Shown: piece by piece, positions 55,215 through 64,000 of the stretch | Numbering within the stretch: position 1 is the stretch's first letter | How the letters are laid out: each line of letters starts with the position of its first letter | NCBI GenBank assembly: GCA_028023455.1 | Contig: JAQFVV010000030.1 | Location: forward strand, 7,088,501-7,152,500 | Direction of reading: 5' to 3' | DNA: 64,000 nt | From: Epiperipatus broadwayi | Lineage: Eukaryota; Onychophora; Udeonychophora; Euonychophora; Peripatidae | Position numbers and translations under genes: made by a program | Notes under the pieces: generated by a model | The model's input: the letters and a program-made list of their open reading frames with translations, nothing else | Told to the model about the DNA's origin: nothing | Databases searched by the model: none

Positions 55215-55415
55215 ATAAAGGCAAAACTCTCCATATAGCATTGCCATTCAGTGCAAGCCAGAGTAATCAATGGATTCCAGAAGGTTTGTGCATAAAATCC
55301 CCATCTAGTGCCTACTCATCCAATATTCCCAGACATATTTGGTTTGTGGCATCCATTGATTACTCTGGCTTGCACTGAGTGGCAATACTGTATGGAGAGT
55401 TTCGCCTGTTTTTAT
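55215..55415. repeat. Repeat R1, head-to-head pair inside the hAT relic
   Basis: 55215-55330 is R1 in minus orientation (GGCAAAACTCTCCATATAGC ... GCCTACTCATCCAATATTCC) and 55345-55410 its 3' half in plus orientation (GGCATCCATTGATTACTCTG ... GGAGAGTTTCGCCTGTTTTT). The two copies diverge from a centre near 55335. Confidence 0.78.
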
Positions 55416-55500
55416 TTCATGTGTCAAAGCATCGGCCAGAAAGCAAACCTTGGACAACTGCTTGTAAGGCAGCTGTGCTAACCACTTGGCCACCAACTTT
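55415..55500 (-). mobile_element. tRNA-derived SINE S1
   Basis: Reverse-oriented: CATGTGTCAAAGCATCGGCC, box B region AGAAAGCAAACCTTGGACAA (altered), CTGCTTGTAAGGCAGCTGTG, box A region CTAACCACTTGGCCACCAAC. It directly abuts the R1 pair. Confidence 0.78.
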
Positions 55501-56644
55501 ATAAGCGAGAATAAGAAATGGTGATCATGTGGTGCGAGATAAATTGTGTGAGCACTTTTCCTTTCAAGAACCATCATATTTCTGTATGAAGCAATAAACA
55601 CTTAAAATCAGGACCCACAGTTTTTACATAGGGGTGCAAAAAGACTGAAACATAGGGATTGTGATTTTTATATAATCCACTACTTTAATAACATTGTTCA
55701 TCATCTTCAGGAGACCATCAGGTAGAGATTTTGATACAAACACTTTGCGATGAATCACGCAATATACAATTTTAACTGTGAAGTTTTTTGTAATATATCA
55801 GCCATGTAGCCTTTTTTTGGACCTTTCATGGACAGAGCATCACCAGTGCAAACACTAATACAAGTTTGCCACTGTATCACTCTCAATACAACATTTTCAT
55901 TTACCATGTTAAAGACATCTATCATTCTTTTCTTCAATTCACAGCAGAAGAAAAACTATGATTTTACCACCTCTGATAATTAGCAGAAATGAAATTAATT
56001 GAGCTTTGTTGCTGATGTCTGTACTTTCATCGATTTGTAAGGCCCACAAGTTTTTGAGTTCATTTTTTGCTTCAGTGAAATGTTAGCAGAACGAATCATC
56101 AATGTCTCATAAAATGACTTGAATTCTACTAGAAATTGTGTAGGCTGACAAAGGAATGGTCTAATTTGTTTGACCACTTCATCACCAATCATTGTCCCAA
56201 CAACGATCTCCAAGGCAGATAAAATAAGGTTTTTGGTATCAGAATGTGACTTTTTCTTCTTTACCAAAAACTGGTCAATCTTGTAGCTAGTGATTTGAGT
56301 TTTCTAGGGAATCGAGTGAAATTTCTACAGCCTTCTCGATTGAAATTTCAAATTATTTTTTAGCATCTCAATGCATTCTTTTGATTTGTCCTTATGTTGC
56401 AGATGATTTGTTATTAAATGATATTGAAGTTTACTGGAAACCATCGCTTTATTTGAGAGTATTGTTAAAAAAATCATACAAATAGGAACCAGGTTGTCTT
56501 TTTCAATAATGTAAAACCACATCGAATGTAATTTTCATTTTATTTTCGTTTTGATCAGGTGGACTTTTTATTCTGGTGTGTCTTGTTTGCTATGACTGAC
56601 TTTCTCATTTTTCTGAGGTCTCAATAAAAATTTGTCCCTGTTTA

Positions 56645-57325
56645 AAATATTTTTTCGTCACTAAAAATCGATTAAAATTAACATAAAATAATTTGTAAAT
56701 TATAAATAAATTAAAAACTACTATGACTACTAAATAATTTGCTTAAGGACAATCATGGTTTAACTTTATTAATGCAGAAAGGTAAAATATATTGTAGCAA
56801 AACTGCTGCTCTCATATAATGAAATTAAATTTTTATACGCTATATTTACAATTACAGTTATTTTAAACTAACAATTTCTTACTTATCACTAATATTTTTA
56901 TAACAAATTGTTCAATTTATTTTAACTACAGTATACATTTTACTGAGTTGATTACTGCCTTACTCTATCTACTGTGGTTACATGCACTTTACATGGTATT
57001 GTTCCAGAACATGCTTGAACTTTGTGAATGTTCTTGGATCCTTGTTTCCTGAAACTACCACAGGATAACTCACAGTTGAACGGTCCATGGTGTCTTCATG
57101 CTATTTATCTATATTTTTAAAATCTCTCATGGCATACAGTTTGGCAGACACTGGATGAGGCATTTCAAATATGAAATATATAGGTATAACCCTTTTATTT
57201 ATACAGTATTTAGACAAAATATATTTATCCAAAGATATATATATACCAAAAATATTACCAAAATCACACTTTTCTTTATGTTTGCCGTAATATCATATAA
57301 ATACAATTTATCCAAACTTCAAACA
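56645..57325. other. AT-rich spacer
   Basis: No gene recognised. Confidence 0.4.
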
Positions 57326-57357
57326 CTTTTTAGCAAAACTTTATTTGTACATACACC

Positions 57358-57388
57358 TACGTTTCAACTGACATGCAGTCTTCTTCAG
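57358..57388 (-). ncRNA. Hammerhead-like ribozyme motif, left arm
   Basis: Minus strand: CTGAAGA, A, stem GACTG/CAGTT (4 bp plus G-T), loop CATGT, GAAAC, GTA. Both core boxes intact. Confidence 0.58.
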
Positions 57389-57988
57389 AGCTATGATATA
57401 ATGAACAAAATAAAAACATAACTATATAATAACACCATAAAAAATGTAATCAATAAAAAACTAAAAACAACATAAAATATATATATTAAAAAACTGAAAT
57501 AAATAATCAAACCCAAATAAAACAATTAATATAAAACAAAATGTACTACATAAATAAAAAATAAATATAAATTATACATGTGTATTCTTATCTTTATACA
57601 TATATACATTCAAGGACAACTATTAATCTAAATATTATCTATTTTATTATTATTAACAATCTACTAATTATCTGTATTCATAAAGTTTAAGTTTATGAAG
57701 AATACAGATAATTAGTAGATTGTTAATAATAATAAAATAGATATTTAGATTAATAGTTGTCCTTGAATGTATATATGTATAAAGATAAGAATACACATGT
57801 ATAATTTATATTTATTTTTCATTAATGTAGTACATTTTGTTTTATATTAATTGTTTTATTTGGGTTTGATTATTTATTTTAGTTTTTTAATATATATATT
57901 TTATGTTGTTTTTAGTTATTTATTGTTTACATTTTTTATGGTGTTATTATATAGTTATGTTTTTTATTTTGTTCATTATATCATAGCT

Positions 57989-58019
57989 CTGAAGAAGACT
58001 GCAGGTCAGTCGAAACGTA
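57989..58019 (+). ncRNA. Hammerhead-like ribozyme motif, right arm
   Basis: CTGAAGA, one extra A, perfect 5-bp stem GACTG/CAGTC with loop CAGGT, GAAAC, GTA then GGTGTATG. The best-preserved motif of the window together with 22604-22636. A poly(A)-type AATAAA follows about 15 bp downstream. Confidence 0.62.
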
Positions 58020-58079
58020 GGTGTATGTACAAATAAAGTTTTGCTAAAAAGTGTTTGAAGTTTGAATAAATTGTATTTA

Positions 58080-59115
58080 TATATATATAATTAAGAAATC
58101 GATTTGTTATAATGTAGTCTAATGTTTGAAATGAAAATTGAATAATATGTTATTATATGTATGCTGCTTTTAAACCAAAAATTAATATCAAACAATTTAT
58201 TAAAAGTATCTAAATTATGGACATACTTTATTAATTAATTTATTGGTCATTTCCATTGTAAAATAATGATAAAGTATACTTATATTTCAATAGCCAAGCC
58301 TTCTTTGAAATCGAGACAAATCGAATTTCTTAAAAAAGACTACACAATTTTATCTAACTGATGGATTGTGTCTCTATTCATTTTTTTCCCGCTTTTATGT
58401 ATCAATTTGTTTATTTGATGATTTAAACAAACCCGTATATAAAAAGTAACGTAACAATTAAATAATTGTAAATTTTAAAATCTCTATTCGCTACATTAAT
58501 TTATATAAATGTGCTATATATTATAAAATGATCTGATTAAATTTGCATAAGAATGCCACAAGGATAAGACAAATTAGTTGTTAGCTATAATATAAGTACA
58601 ATTGTTTATTTATTTTATTTTCTGATTAAGTATAATATTTAAAAGTATTCAATGTTAAATTTTATTTGCATTTTCCAGATCTTTTTCCATCTGTCTAAAG
58701 GTAAGCTAATTAGAGCATTATATAGCATTATGTGTTACAAATGTTTTAATTGTTCGGTGTGTACATAGTACCATTAAAATTACTAATGTGTTGCAAATGT
58801 TTTAGTTCTGTGTGTATATACATACAGAACTAGGATTAGTAAAATAATCTTTACTATCTGTTTTATTTACTGCATTTAAATATAATTTACTATTGCATTA
58901 AGTGTATCTATATTTCTGAAATTTAATGGTATACTTCTAAAATTGAATGTTAGAACGCAATAACAACCAATTGTAAAATAACACCAGCTATGTATATTTT
59001 TGGTCATATTACTCTGTTGTTTTGTAATTCTATCTATCTACCTTCAGATAGAGAACTTTACATATCTAAATTACAATATAAATAAAGTATTAATGGTGAA
59101 GATATACATTAATTA
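58080..59115. other. AT-rich stretch holding one microexon candidate
   Basis: Apart from 58679-58700, nothing recognised. A short direct repeat (TGTTTTAATTGTTCGGTGTG / TGTTTTAGTTCTGTGTG) lies near 58740-58815. Confidence 0.4.
58679..58700 (+). other. Candidate 22-nt microexon
   Basis: ATCTTTTTCCATCTGTCTAA plus AG sits between a strong acceptor TTATTTGCATTTTCCAG and a consensus donor AAAG/GTAAGC. If spliced after the exon ending at 51337 (phase 2) it reads E-SFSICLK and leaves in phase 0. The exon at 60295 needs phase 1, so the three cannot simply be joined. Confidence 0.3.
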
Positions 59116-59119
59116 ATAA

Positions 59120-59220
59120 TACTAATAGACTTAATGTTTTCGAGGATCCATGCTTCATAATCATAGCCGTAATATGATACATATAGAAAAATGTATGCAA
59201 AAATATTTAAATTAGAGATG
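59120..59220 (-). repeat. Solo PLE-like terminal sequence, family T
   Basis: Partner of 42115-42240 on the same strand. Read on minus: ATACGGCTATGATTATGAAG, CATGGATCCTCGAAAACATT. Stem remnants, then a GAAAA box. Confidence 0.4.
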
Positions 59221-59224
59221 TTTT

Positions 59225-60290
59225 ATGCAGTCCATTTCTTGGAAATTTCGAAGCCTATTGGTATTATTAATTAACGTATATCTCCATTAAAACTTTAGTT
59301 ATAAGTGTGTGTTTGTTTACATATTAACGGGAAGTAAAACAGTATTTACTAAATTACAATAGTAATTTTGTACTAATTTATTTTCTAATTCTAAGTGTAA
59401 ACTCCGTAATTGTTTTTTTATTTTATTTTATTAATTTACCAAAGGGGAAATATAATTTATAATTTAATTAATCTCTATTGCAATTATCTAATTGTTGTAA
59501 TGAAGTTTATAAATTAACAAATAAGATATAGAATTTTGTGAAAATTCAATGCAGATACTTTTTGAATGTTTTAGATGGTTAACACTCAAACTGTTGTTTT
59601 ATGACTGGAGGATTTTCAGATGCATTGTGCATATGATTTTAAATAAATAATAATAATAATATTTGGGTACTTCTGTAGTGAACAATCTACTGGCTAATAT
59701 TTCCAAAAATAACTAACTGATTAGAGATATGGTATCAAAGAACCTGCAAGACATGCATTGCACGTGGGTGGCAAAACCAAAAGATGTCATATAAGAATAT
59801 TTTTCTTTTATGATGTGTCAAAGATTCACTTATTTAGAATCATATTGTTGGAAATATGTAAGACACTACCTACATATATCATTGCATTTACGGTTTTGCA
59901 GTTTTTGCGTACCTGTTAAGATTTTTGAGTTATAAAGTATTTTCATATTTCAGATCCTTGTTTCTTCTAGGACCACGTACGATAAATTTTGATATTAAGT
60001 TTCATTAAGGAAAAATAAAATTTAGAAGTTGTCTCTTGATATATTATTATTCTGGCGGGGGGGGGGGTCATTGGCAACAGTATTTATATGCATAAAATGT
60101 TTTTGATTTTAAAGACATTAAATTTATTATAATATAAATTATATGAAAGTAATGCAAATTTTTATGAAAAGAAATATAAATAACAGAGAAAGAAAAAGAA
60201 TTCTAATTTTTGTAATAGTATAGTTGTTATTTATAAATATATGTACACACATTTAAATATGATTTAATATTATATAACATATTTATATTT
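59225..60290. other. AT-rich spacer with a G-run
   Basis: A run of about 12 G at 60056-60068 interrupts the AT-rich sequence. No gene recognised. Confidence 0.45.
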
Positions 60291-60294
60291 GCAG

Positions 60295-60398
60295 CAACCA
60301 TAGACGTGAATACAAATAATACTGAAGTTCAGAAAGAAATTATGAATACCATAAATGATTTCAGAAAAAAAGAAAATGGAAGTAATATGCTAAAAATG
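60295..60398 (+). CDS. Candidate internal exon, polar helical protein
   Basis: Acceptor TTTATATTTGCAG and donor ATG/GTGAGA. The only open frame reads (x)TIDVNTNNTEVQKEIMNT, INDFRKKENGSNMLKM; it needs one base from the previous exon and leaves in phase 0. The polar, helix-prone composition resembles that of the exon at 51106-51337 on the same strand, so both may belong to one long-intron gene. The product is not recognised. Its small size means chance cannot be excluded. Confidence 0.45.
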
Positions 60399-60453
60399 GT
60401 GAGACATTTTTGAAGAATTGTGTTTTGTAGCTTTTTTAAATTAAAACTTACAA

Positions 60454-60559
60454 TAGTCAAGCGTTGGTGGTCGAGAGGTCAGCGACAGCTGCTTTACAAG
60501 CAATTGTCCCGGGTTAGCGGGTTCGCTTCCCGGCTGATGCTATGACACATGTGGGAAAA
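60454..60559 (+). mobile_element. tRNA-derived SINE S1 with target duplication
   Basis: GTCAAGCGTTGGTGGTCGAG, AGGTCAGCGACAGCTGCTTT (box A TGGTCGAGAGG), GTCCCGGGTTAGCGGGTTCG then CTTCCCGG (box B), TGATGCTATGACACATG and an A-run. Flanked by AAACTTACAA at 60444-60453 and 60560-60569, a 10-bp target duplication. It sits just downstream of the 60295 exon. The fullest copy in the window. Confidence 0.87.
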
Positions 60560-60851
60560 AAACTTACAACACATGATAAAACTATTATATATATGTGCTT
60601 TATGCACAGATAATGAAGCTAATAAATATATATAATTAGACGCAAGATATTAATTTATTTTAAATATAAGAATATTGATTTATTTAGGCTAAGCGTTTTC
60701 AAGAGACTTTTTGCTCTCATACTCTTAGCTGCTGTTGCTAAAACTGCGTTTTAGAAAAGAAAATTTATGAAAAGTGATGCAAATAATTTATAACTGACAT
60801 TAGGGCAAAGCAGGCTTCTCTTCTATTAATAGACTTAGGATCGCTTGTTAT

Positions 60852-61066
60852 ATGAAACGCTTCTCTAATCTTGCGTTTTTAGCATCGTGTCTTTCTGAAC
60901 AAACATTGTTGAAAGATGTAAGTTCGAATTTGTGGCCTATTGTTCTTTCGTGCTCAAAAAAGATGGAATTCCCTTCTTGTTTTGAGCACGAAAGAACAAC
61001 AGGCCACAAATTCGAACCCACATCTGCCAACATCGTTTGCTCAGAAAGACACGATGCTAAACGCAA
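60852..61066 (-). pseudogene. PLE C-terminal endonuclease end, left arm
   Basis: Minus strand, from about 60985 towards 60850: FFEHERTIGHKFELTSFNNV, CSERHDAKNARLEKRF. Mirror of the right-arm frame, broken after the RHDAK segment. Confidence 0.68.
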
Positions 61067-61172
61067 GATTAGAGAAGTGTTTCATATAGCAAGCGATTCT
61101 AAGTCTATTAATAGAAGAGAAGCCTGCTTTGCCCTAATGGCAGTTATAAATTATTTGCATCACTTAGCATAA
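60975..61172 (+). pseudogene. PLE C-terminal endonuclease end, right arm
   Basis: From about 60978: CFEHERTTGHKFEPTSANIV, CSERHDAKRKIREVFHIASD, SKSINRREACFALMAVINYL, HHLA and TAA. This is the H..GHKF ... RKIRE..HI....SINR end of the GIY-YIG region of Neptune- or Penelope-type elements. GIY half motifs lie before the truncation point and are missing. It ends at a natural-looking stop, so the arm is the true 3' end of an element. Confidence 0.74.
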
Positions 61173-61689
61173 ATTTTCTTTTCTAAAACACAGTTTTAAC
61201 AACAGCAGCTACGAGTATGAGAGCAAGAAGTCTCATGAAAGCGCTTAGCTAAAATAAATCAATATTCTTATATTTAAAGTAAATTAATATCTTGTCTCTA
61301 ATTATATATATTTACTAGCTTCATTGTCTGTGCATACAGTACATATATATATAGTAGTTTAGAATTTTTAATATCTGATAAAAATAAAATTTAAAATACA
61401 AAACAACATAAGAACAATTGATAATATAAAATATATAAAATATAGTACAATTATTGATCACAGTATTTTTTAAAACATTAACACCCTCCCTCCCACACCA
61501 CAATTATATCTTAATCTATTAAATCAGTGGATTATATTTCTTTTTTTAAATATGATGGTGATATTTTGCAAACATGGTAAGGACATTGGAATATCTTTTC
61601 CATACTAAACAAAAATTCAAATGACTATATTGATATATTCATTACGTAGATTCATTTATATTTGCATTTGGACTGAATGTCCAGCATAA

Positions 61690-62420
61690 TGAAGTGAAAA
61701 CAGTTCTTTGTAATCTTAAAAATACAAAGGTTAATGGTATTTCCAAATATTTTAAAATGTAGTAGTTTTATATTATTTTAAATTATTGTGAAATGTTTTA
61801 GGAATATGTGAATCCTTGAAGTTGAATGGTCTGATCTCAAAGATACTTTTTTAATCTGCATGAAACTAAAAGAGGATAGAAAAGTCGGTATTAATTATTA
61901 TGGAATATTATTGTTATCTATTATACAAGAAAAAAGTCCTTTCAAGTATTTTATTGATTAGATTTCTTTCTGTTATAAATAAATGGCTACCAGAAACTCA
62001 GTATGGTTTTAGAAAATCAGGAAATTTTATTGACAAAAGTATGCAAGTAAAGTATTATTAATAAAGATGTAAGCTAGGTAAGTCATGAATTACTTTAGCG
62101 ATGAAGAGTAAAAAAAGTGCCTGAAATTAATATACAAATGTCAGTTGTTTAAGTACATAATTACTGACCTATTGTCAGATCAATATAAACAAATTTCCTT
62201 TGGCTCAAAATATTGGCTGAAGAAAGCTTTTAAGAAAAAGTAAAGATAACTGTTGGATAAATATGTACAATACGATGTTTTTCTTGATAAAATTTGATGA
62301 CCAAAATGTAGTCCACGGACTTAACTGGAACTGTTATCTAGTGTTAATTGATGACTCATATTTACATGTTTGAATAGGAAAAAAGCATTGGAGTACATTA
62401 GTGCTATCAACACATATATT
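61690..62420 (+). pseudogene. LINE reverse-transcriptase fragment
   Basis: Plus-strand pieces in broken frames match the LINE at 32760-35570: KTVLCNLKNTKVNGISKYF near 61700, a NYYGILLLSI-like segment near 61900, then ISVINKWLPETQYGFRKSGN near 61970-62030 (RT motif with LPE.QYGFR). 5' and 3' parts are not readable. Confidence 0.6.
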
Positions 62421-62424
62421 TTCT

Positions 62425-64000
62425 GGAATCTTAGCATTTAATATTGACTGAATCATCTTTTTGTGAAATATATTTTTGATTTTAATTTAAGCAATTCTAT
62501 AAAAAATAAGATAATTAAACTGAGGCTAATATTGCAAAATTTAATTATTCACATGACTTTTAGTTTGAATAGAGTTTGTGGTAAAACTAAATTATCTTTT
62601 TAACATAGTTTTTATTACTATTAATTTTAAACATAAGTAAAATAATAAAAAAATATATTAAAAGAAACAAATTTATTTCCTTTCCAATAACAGAAGGTTA
62701 CATTCTTTTAAAAACATGATACAATTATAAAAATAAAATATACTTTAATCTAAACAACTTGAAACAAAAGAAATTACCTTTAGAATCTTTAGTGTCATAT
62801 TTTGTTCAGCCAGAATTCTGCAATTTTACTGCTGAGCTATAACATTTTCTTATCTATTGATAACCTCTAATATCTAGGTTCAAAAATGAAAACTAAAATA
62901 TAGATTCATTATTATTTTAATTGAATTGCTCACATCACCAACAAAAAATTAATCACCAACAAAAAATTAACTTGTAGCATCATTCCAAAGGCTCTCAAAA
63001 TCAATGAAAGAACAGTTAAATTTCAGAAATTCAATTTCCATAGATTTGAATATATTGTGCCTTGCTAATTGTAATCCCCAAGGTTTCTATATTTTTAAAA
63101 AGCCTCTCTGCATTAGTCTGTGGGAAAAGTTATCAAAATAAAGATTATTAGATGCTAATTGATCCACTGAACTTTGAAATATGATAGGATTACTGATACC
63201 ACAAATGCTAATTTGTTTCTCTTGTACAATTTCTGGTGGTTATTATATCCCATAGCTTAATAAATTCATTATCATTAGGGATTCTTTGTAGATAAATATT
63301 TTTCAGGCTAATTTTTGTGGTGAAAAAAGCCTTCTGCCCATGATTGTCTAGTGACTAGACTTTTTAATTCTACATTTGTAATGTCTGCATATTGTAATCT
63401 CATTTGCTTTTGTATTGGCAAAATAAATGTAACTCATTCCAAATTAAAGTTCAACTCTATTACCAGTATATACTTAGTTTGAAGGCAGTTCTCCTCTTCC
63501 TCTACTTTAGATCTCAGTGTAATGAGAAGTGGTCTATTGTGACAGATTATTGACCAGGAAGAAGTGAAAAGCATGCAGACCTTTCTTTATACTATCCACT
63601 TTTCTGTTATATCTTGCCATGACTTTGATTAGCATTCTGTTGCTTAACAGCTATGGCAGTATAAACAGAAATGTTTTATTTTGAAAGATGATTGACTGGA
63701 TTTTTTTAATTTAGTGTATGGCATGAAGGTGTTTGTTTATATCACCCCACTCTGCTGTCATAAATTCATACATCTCAGGGAATTTTGCTATGTATGTTGT
63801 TACACATTCTACTAATTGACAGCTATGACAATATAACCCAATTCCTCAAACTTCCATATATATGAGATTGATTTGTGGAGGAGTAAATTTTTATTAAATT
63901 TGCGTTTGTAAACATTTACTATGACTTCTATAACAAGAATATTTATATTTCCCTGAAAATCAGTTAAAACTTTTAAGTTTGTTGAATAATTAATTTAAAT
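62425..64000. other. Terminal stretch, no gene assigned
   Basis: Contains a two-unit tandem repeat ATCACCAACAAAAAATTA (62935-62971). From about 63000 the composition is more mixed and short repeated words occur (CAGCTATGGCAGTATAA near 63650, CAGCTATGACAATATAA near 63822). I could not identify a family on either strand. Confidence 0.4.

Larger units (their letters stand above)
54482..56640 (-). pseudogene. ZBED/FAM200-type hAT transposase relic
   Basis: Minus-strand hAT transposase of the ZBED5/FAM200 type, broken by stops and nested repeats. From about 56575: KRK...YIRCGFT, a BED finger region with LSNKAMVSSKLQYHLITNHL (Cys positions eroded, His pair kept), then a KKKKSHSDTKNLILSALEIV block with VGTMIGDE near 56180, and an eroded segment near 56000-56090. 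Next come VFNMVNENVVLRVIQWQTCI, SVCTGDALSMKGPKKGY (family CTDGAPSM) near 55800-55900, and eroded middle parts. The C terminus reads FGSSYLSELGFSVLMGMKLK, VDEELCVCLSNLEPRFDKIL and QLHLSH with stop at 54482-54484, matching the family's LGFSAL...L..IKPRID ... SH ending. The nested R1 pair and SINE S1 (55215-55497) interrupt it. Inactive. Confidence 0.82.
57330..58075. repeat. Head-to-head palindrome of two PLE terminal sequences
   Basis: Arms of about 365 bp, nearly identical, centre near 57700 (AATACAGATAATTAGTAGAT and complement). Outer arms carry TGTACATACACCTACGTTTC left and GAAACGTAGGTGTATGTACA right, followed by AATAAAGTTTTGCTAAAAAG. Non-coding; each arm is a PLE terminal repeat with an outward hammerhead-like motif. 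Confidence 0.85.
60655..61275. repeat. Head-to-head palindrome of two PLE 3' ends
   Basis: Arms of about 300 bp, centre near 60965. Outer words AATATTGATTTATTTAGGCT and AGCTAAAATAAATCAATATT pair, inner TTCTTTCGTGCTCAAAA and TTTTGAGCACGAAAGAA pair. Each arm ends outward with TGAGA ... TCTCA then TGAAA (right arm near 61216-61240), a degenerate hammerhead-like stem. Confidence 0.85.

Noticed and set aside
51338-60294. Direct joining of exon 51106-51337, microexon 58679-58700 and exon 60295-60398
   Set aside because: Phases do not fit (microexon would leave phase 0 but the last exon needs phase 1).

Overview
AT-rich (roughly three quarters A+T), intron-containing animal DNA dominated by dead mobile elements. 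Spliced exons with GT/AG borders, a formin gene of the FHOD family, a rhodopsin-type GPCR, tRNA-derived SINEs, APE/RT non-LTR elements, hAT and Merlin transposons and many Penelope-like retroelements (PLEs) point to an invertebrate metazoan. I cannot fix the phylum from the sequence.

Layout. 1-1060: inverted pair of PLE reverse-transcriptase fragments. 1960-2760: hAT relic (minus). 3573-5130: foldback elements, one arm split by a SINE with a clear target duplication. 5930-7316: RTE-like LINE (minus). 8540-8935: Merlin transposase relic (plus). 10361-11757: palindrome of two GIY-YIG PLE 3' ends. 14680-16382: last three coding exons of an FHOD formin (plus), with a 3' UTR to about 17.9 kb. 18458-20230: unassigned island. 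20821-23083: a PLE (minus) with a hammerhead-like motif at each end. 24957-25640: foldback element. 28125-28830 and 29270-30140: two large palindromes. 30307-31442: GPCR exon (minus). 32760-35570: decayed LINE (plus). 36366-37450: long-TIR element. 39197-40956: the largest PLE palindrome. 43030-43742: second RTE-like LINE (minus). 46-52 kb: more inverted repeats and SINEs. 51106-51337 and 60295-60398: two candidate coiled-coil exons (plus), with a 22-nt microexon candidate between them. 54482-56640: ZBED-type hAT relic (minus) with nested repeats. 57330-58075 and 60655-61275: further PLE palindromes. 61690-62420: LINE RT fragment.

The host genes are ordinary: an actin-assembly formin whose C-terminal autoregulatory region is intact, an orphan peptide-receptor-like GPCR, and part of an unrecognised coiled-coil gene. 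The most striking pattern is in the repeats. PLE 3' ends (GIY-YIG endonuclease, then a hammerhead-like stem-loop ending in a GAAA-type box) occur again and again as head-to-head palindromes. Both arms are 5'-truncated at the centre and their 3' ends face outward. At least seven such palindromes can be read here, and two other dispersed repeats (called R1 and R2 below) show similar mirrored copies. This suggests a recurrent insertion or duplication mechanism that produces inverted dimers, or, less likely, a systematic assembly artefact.
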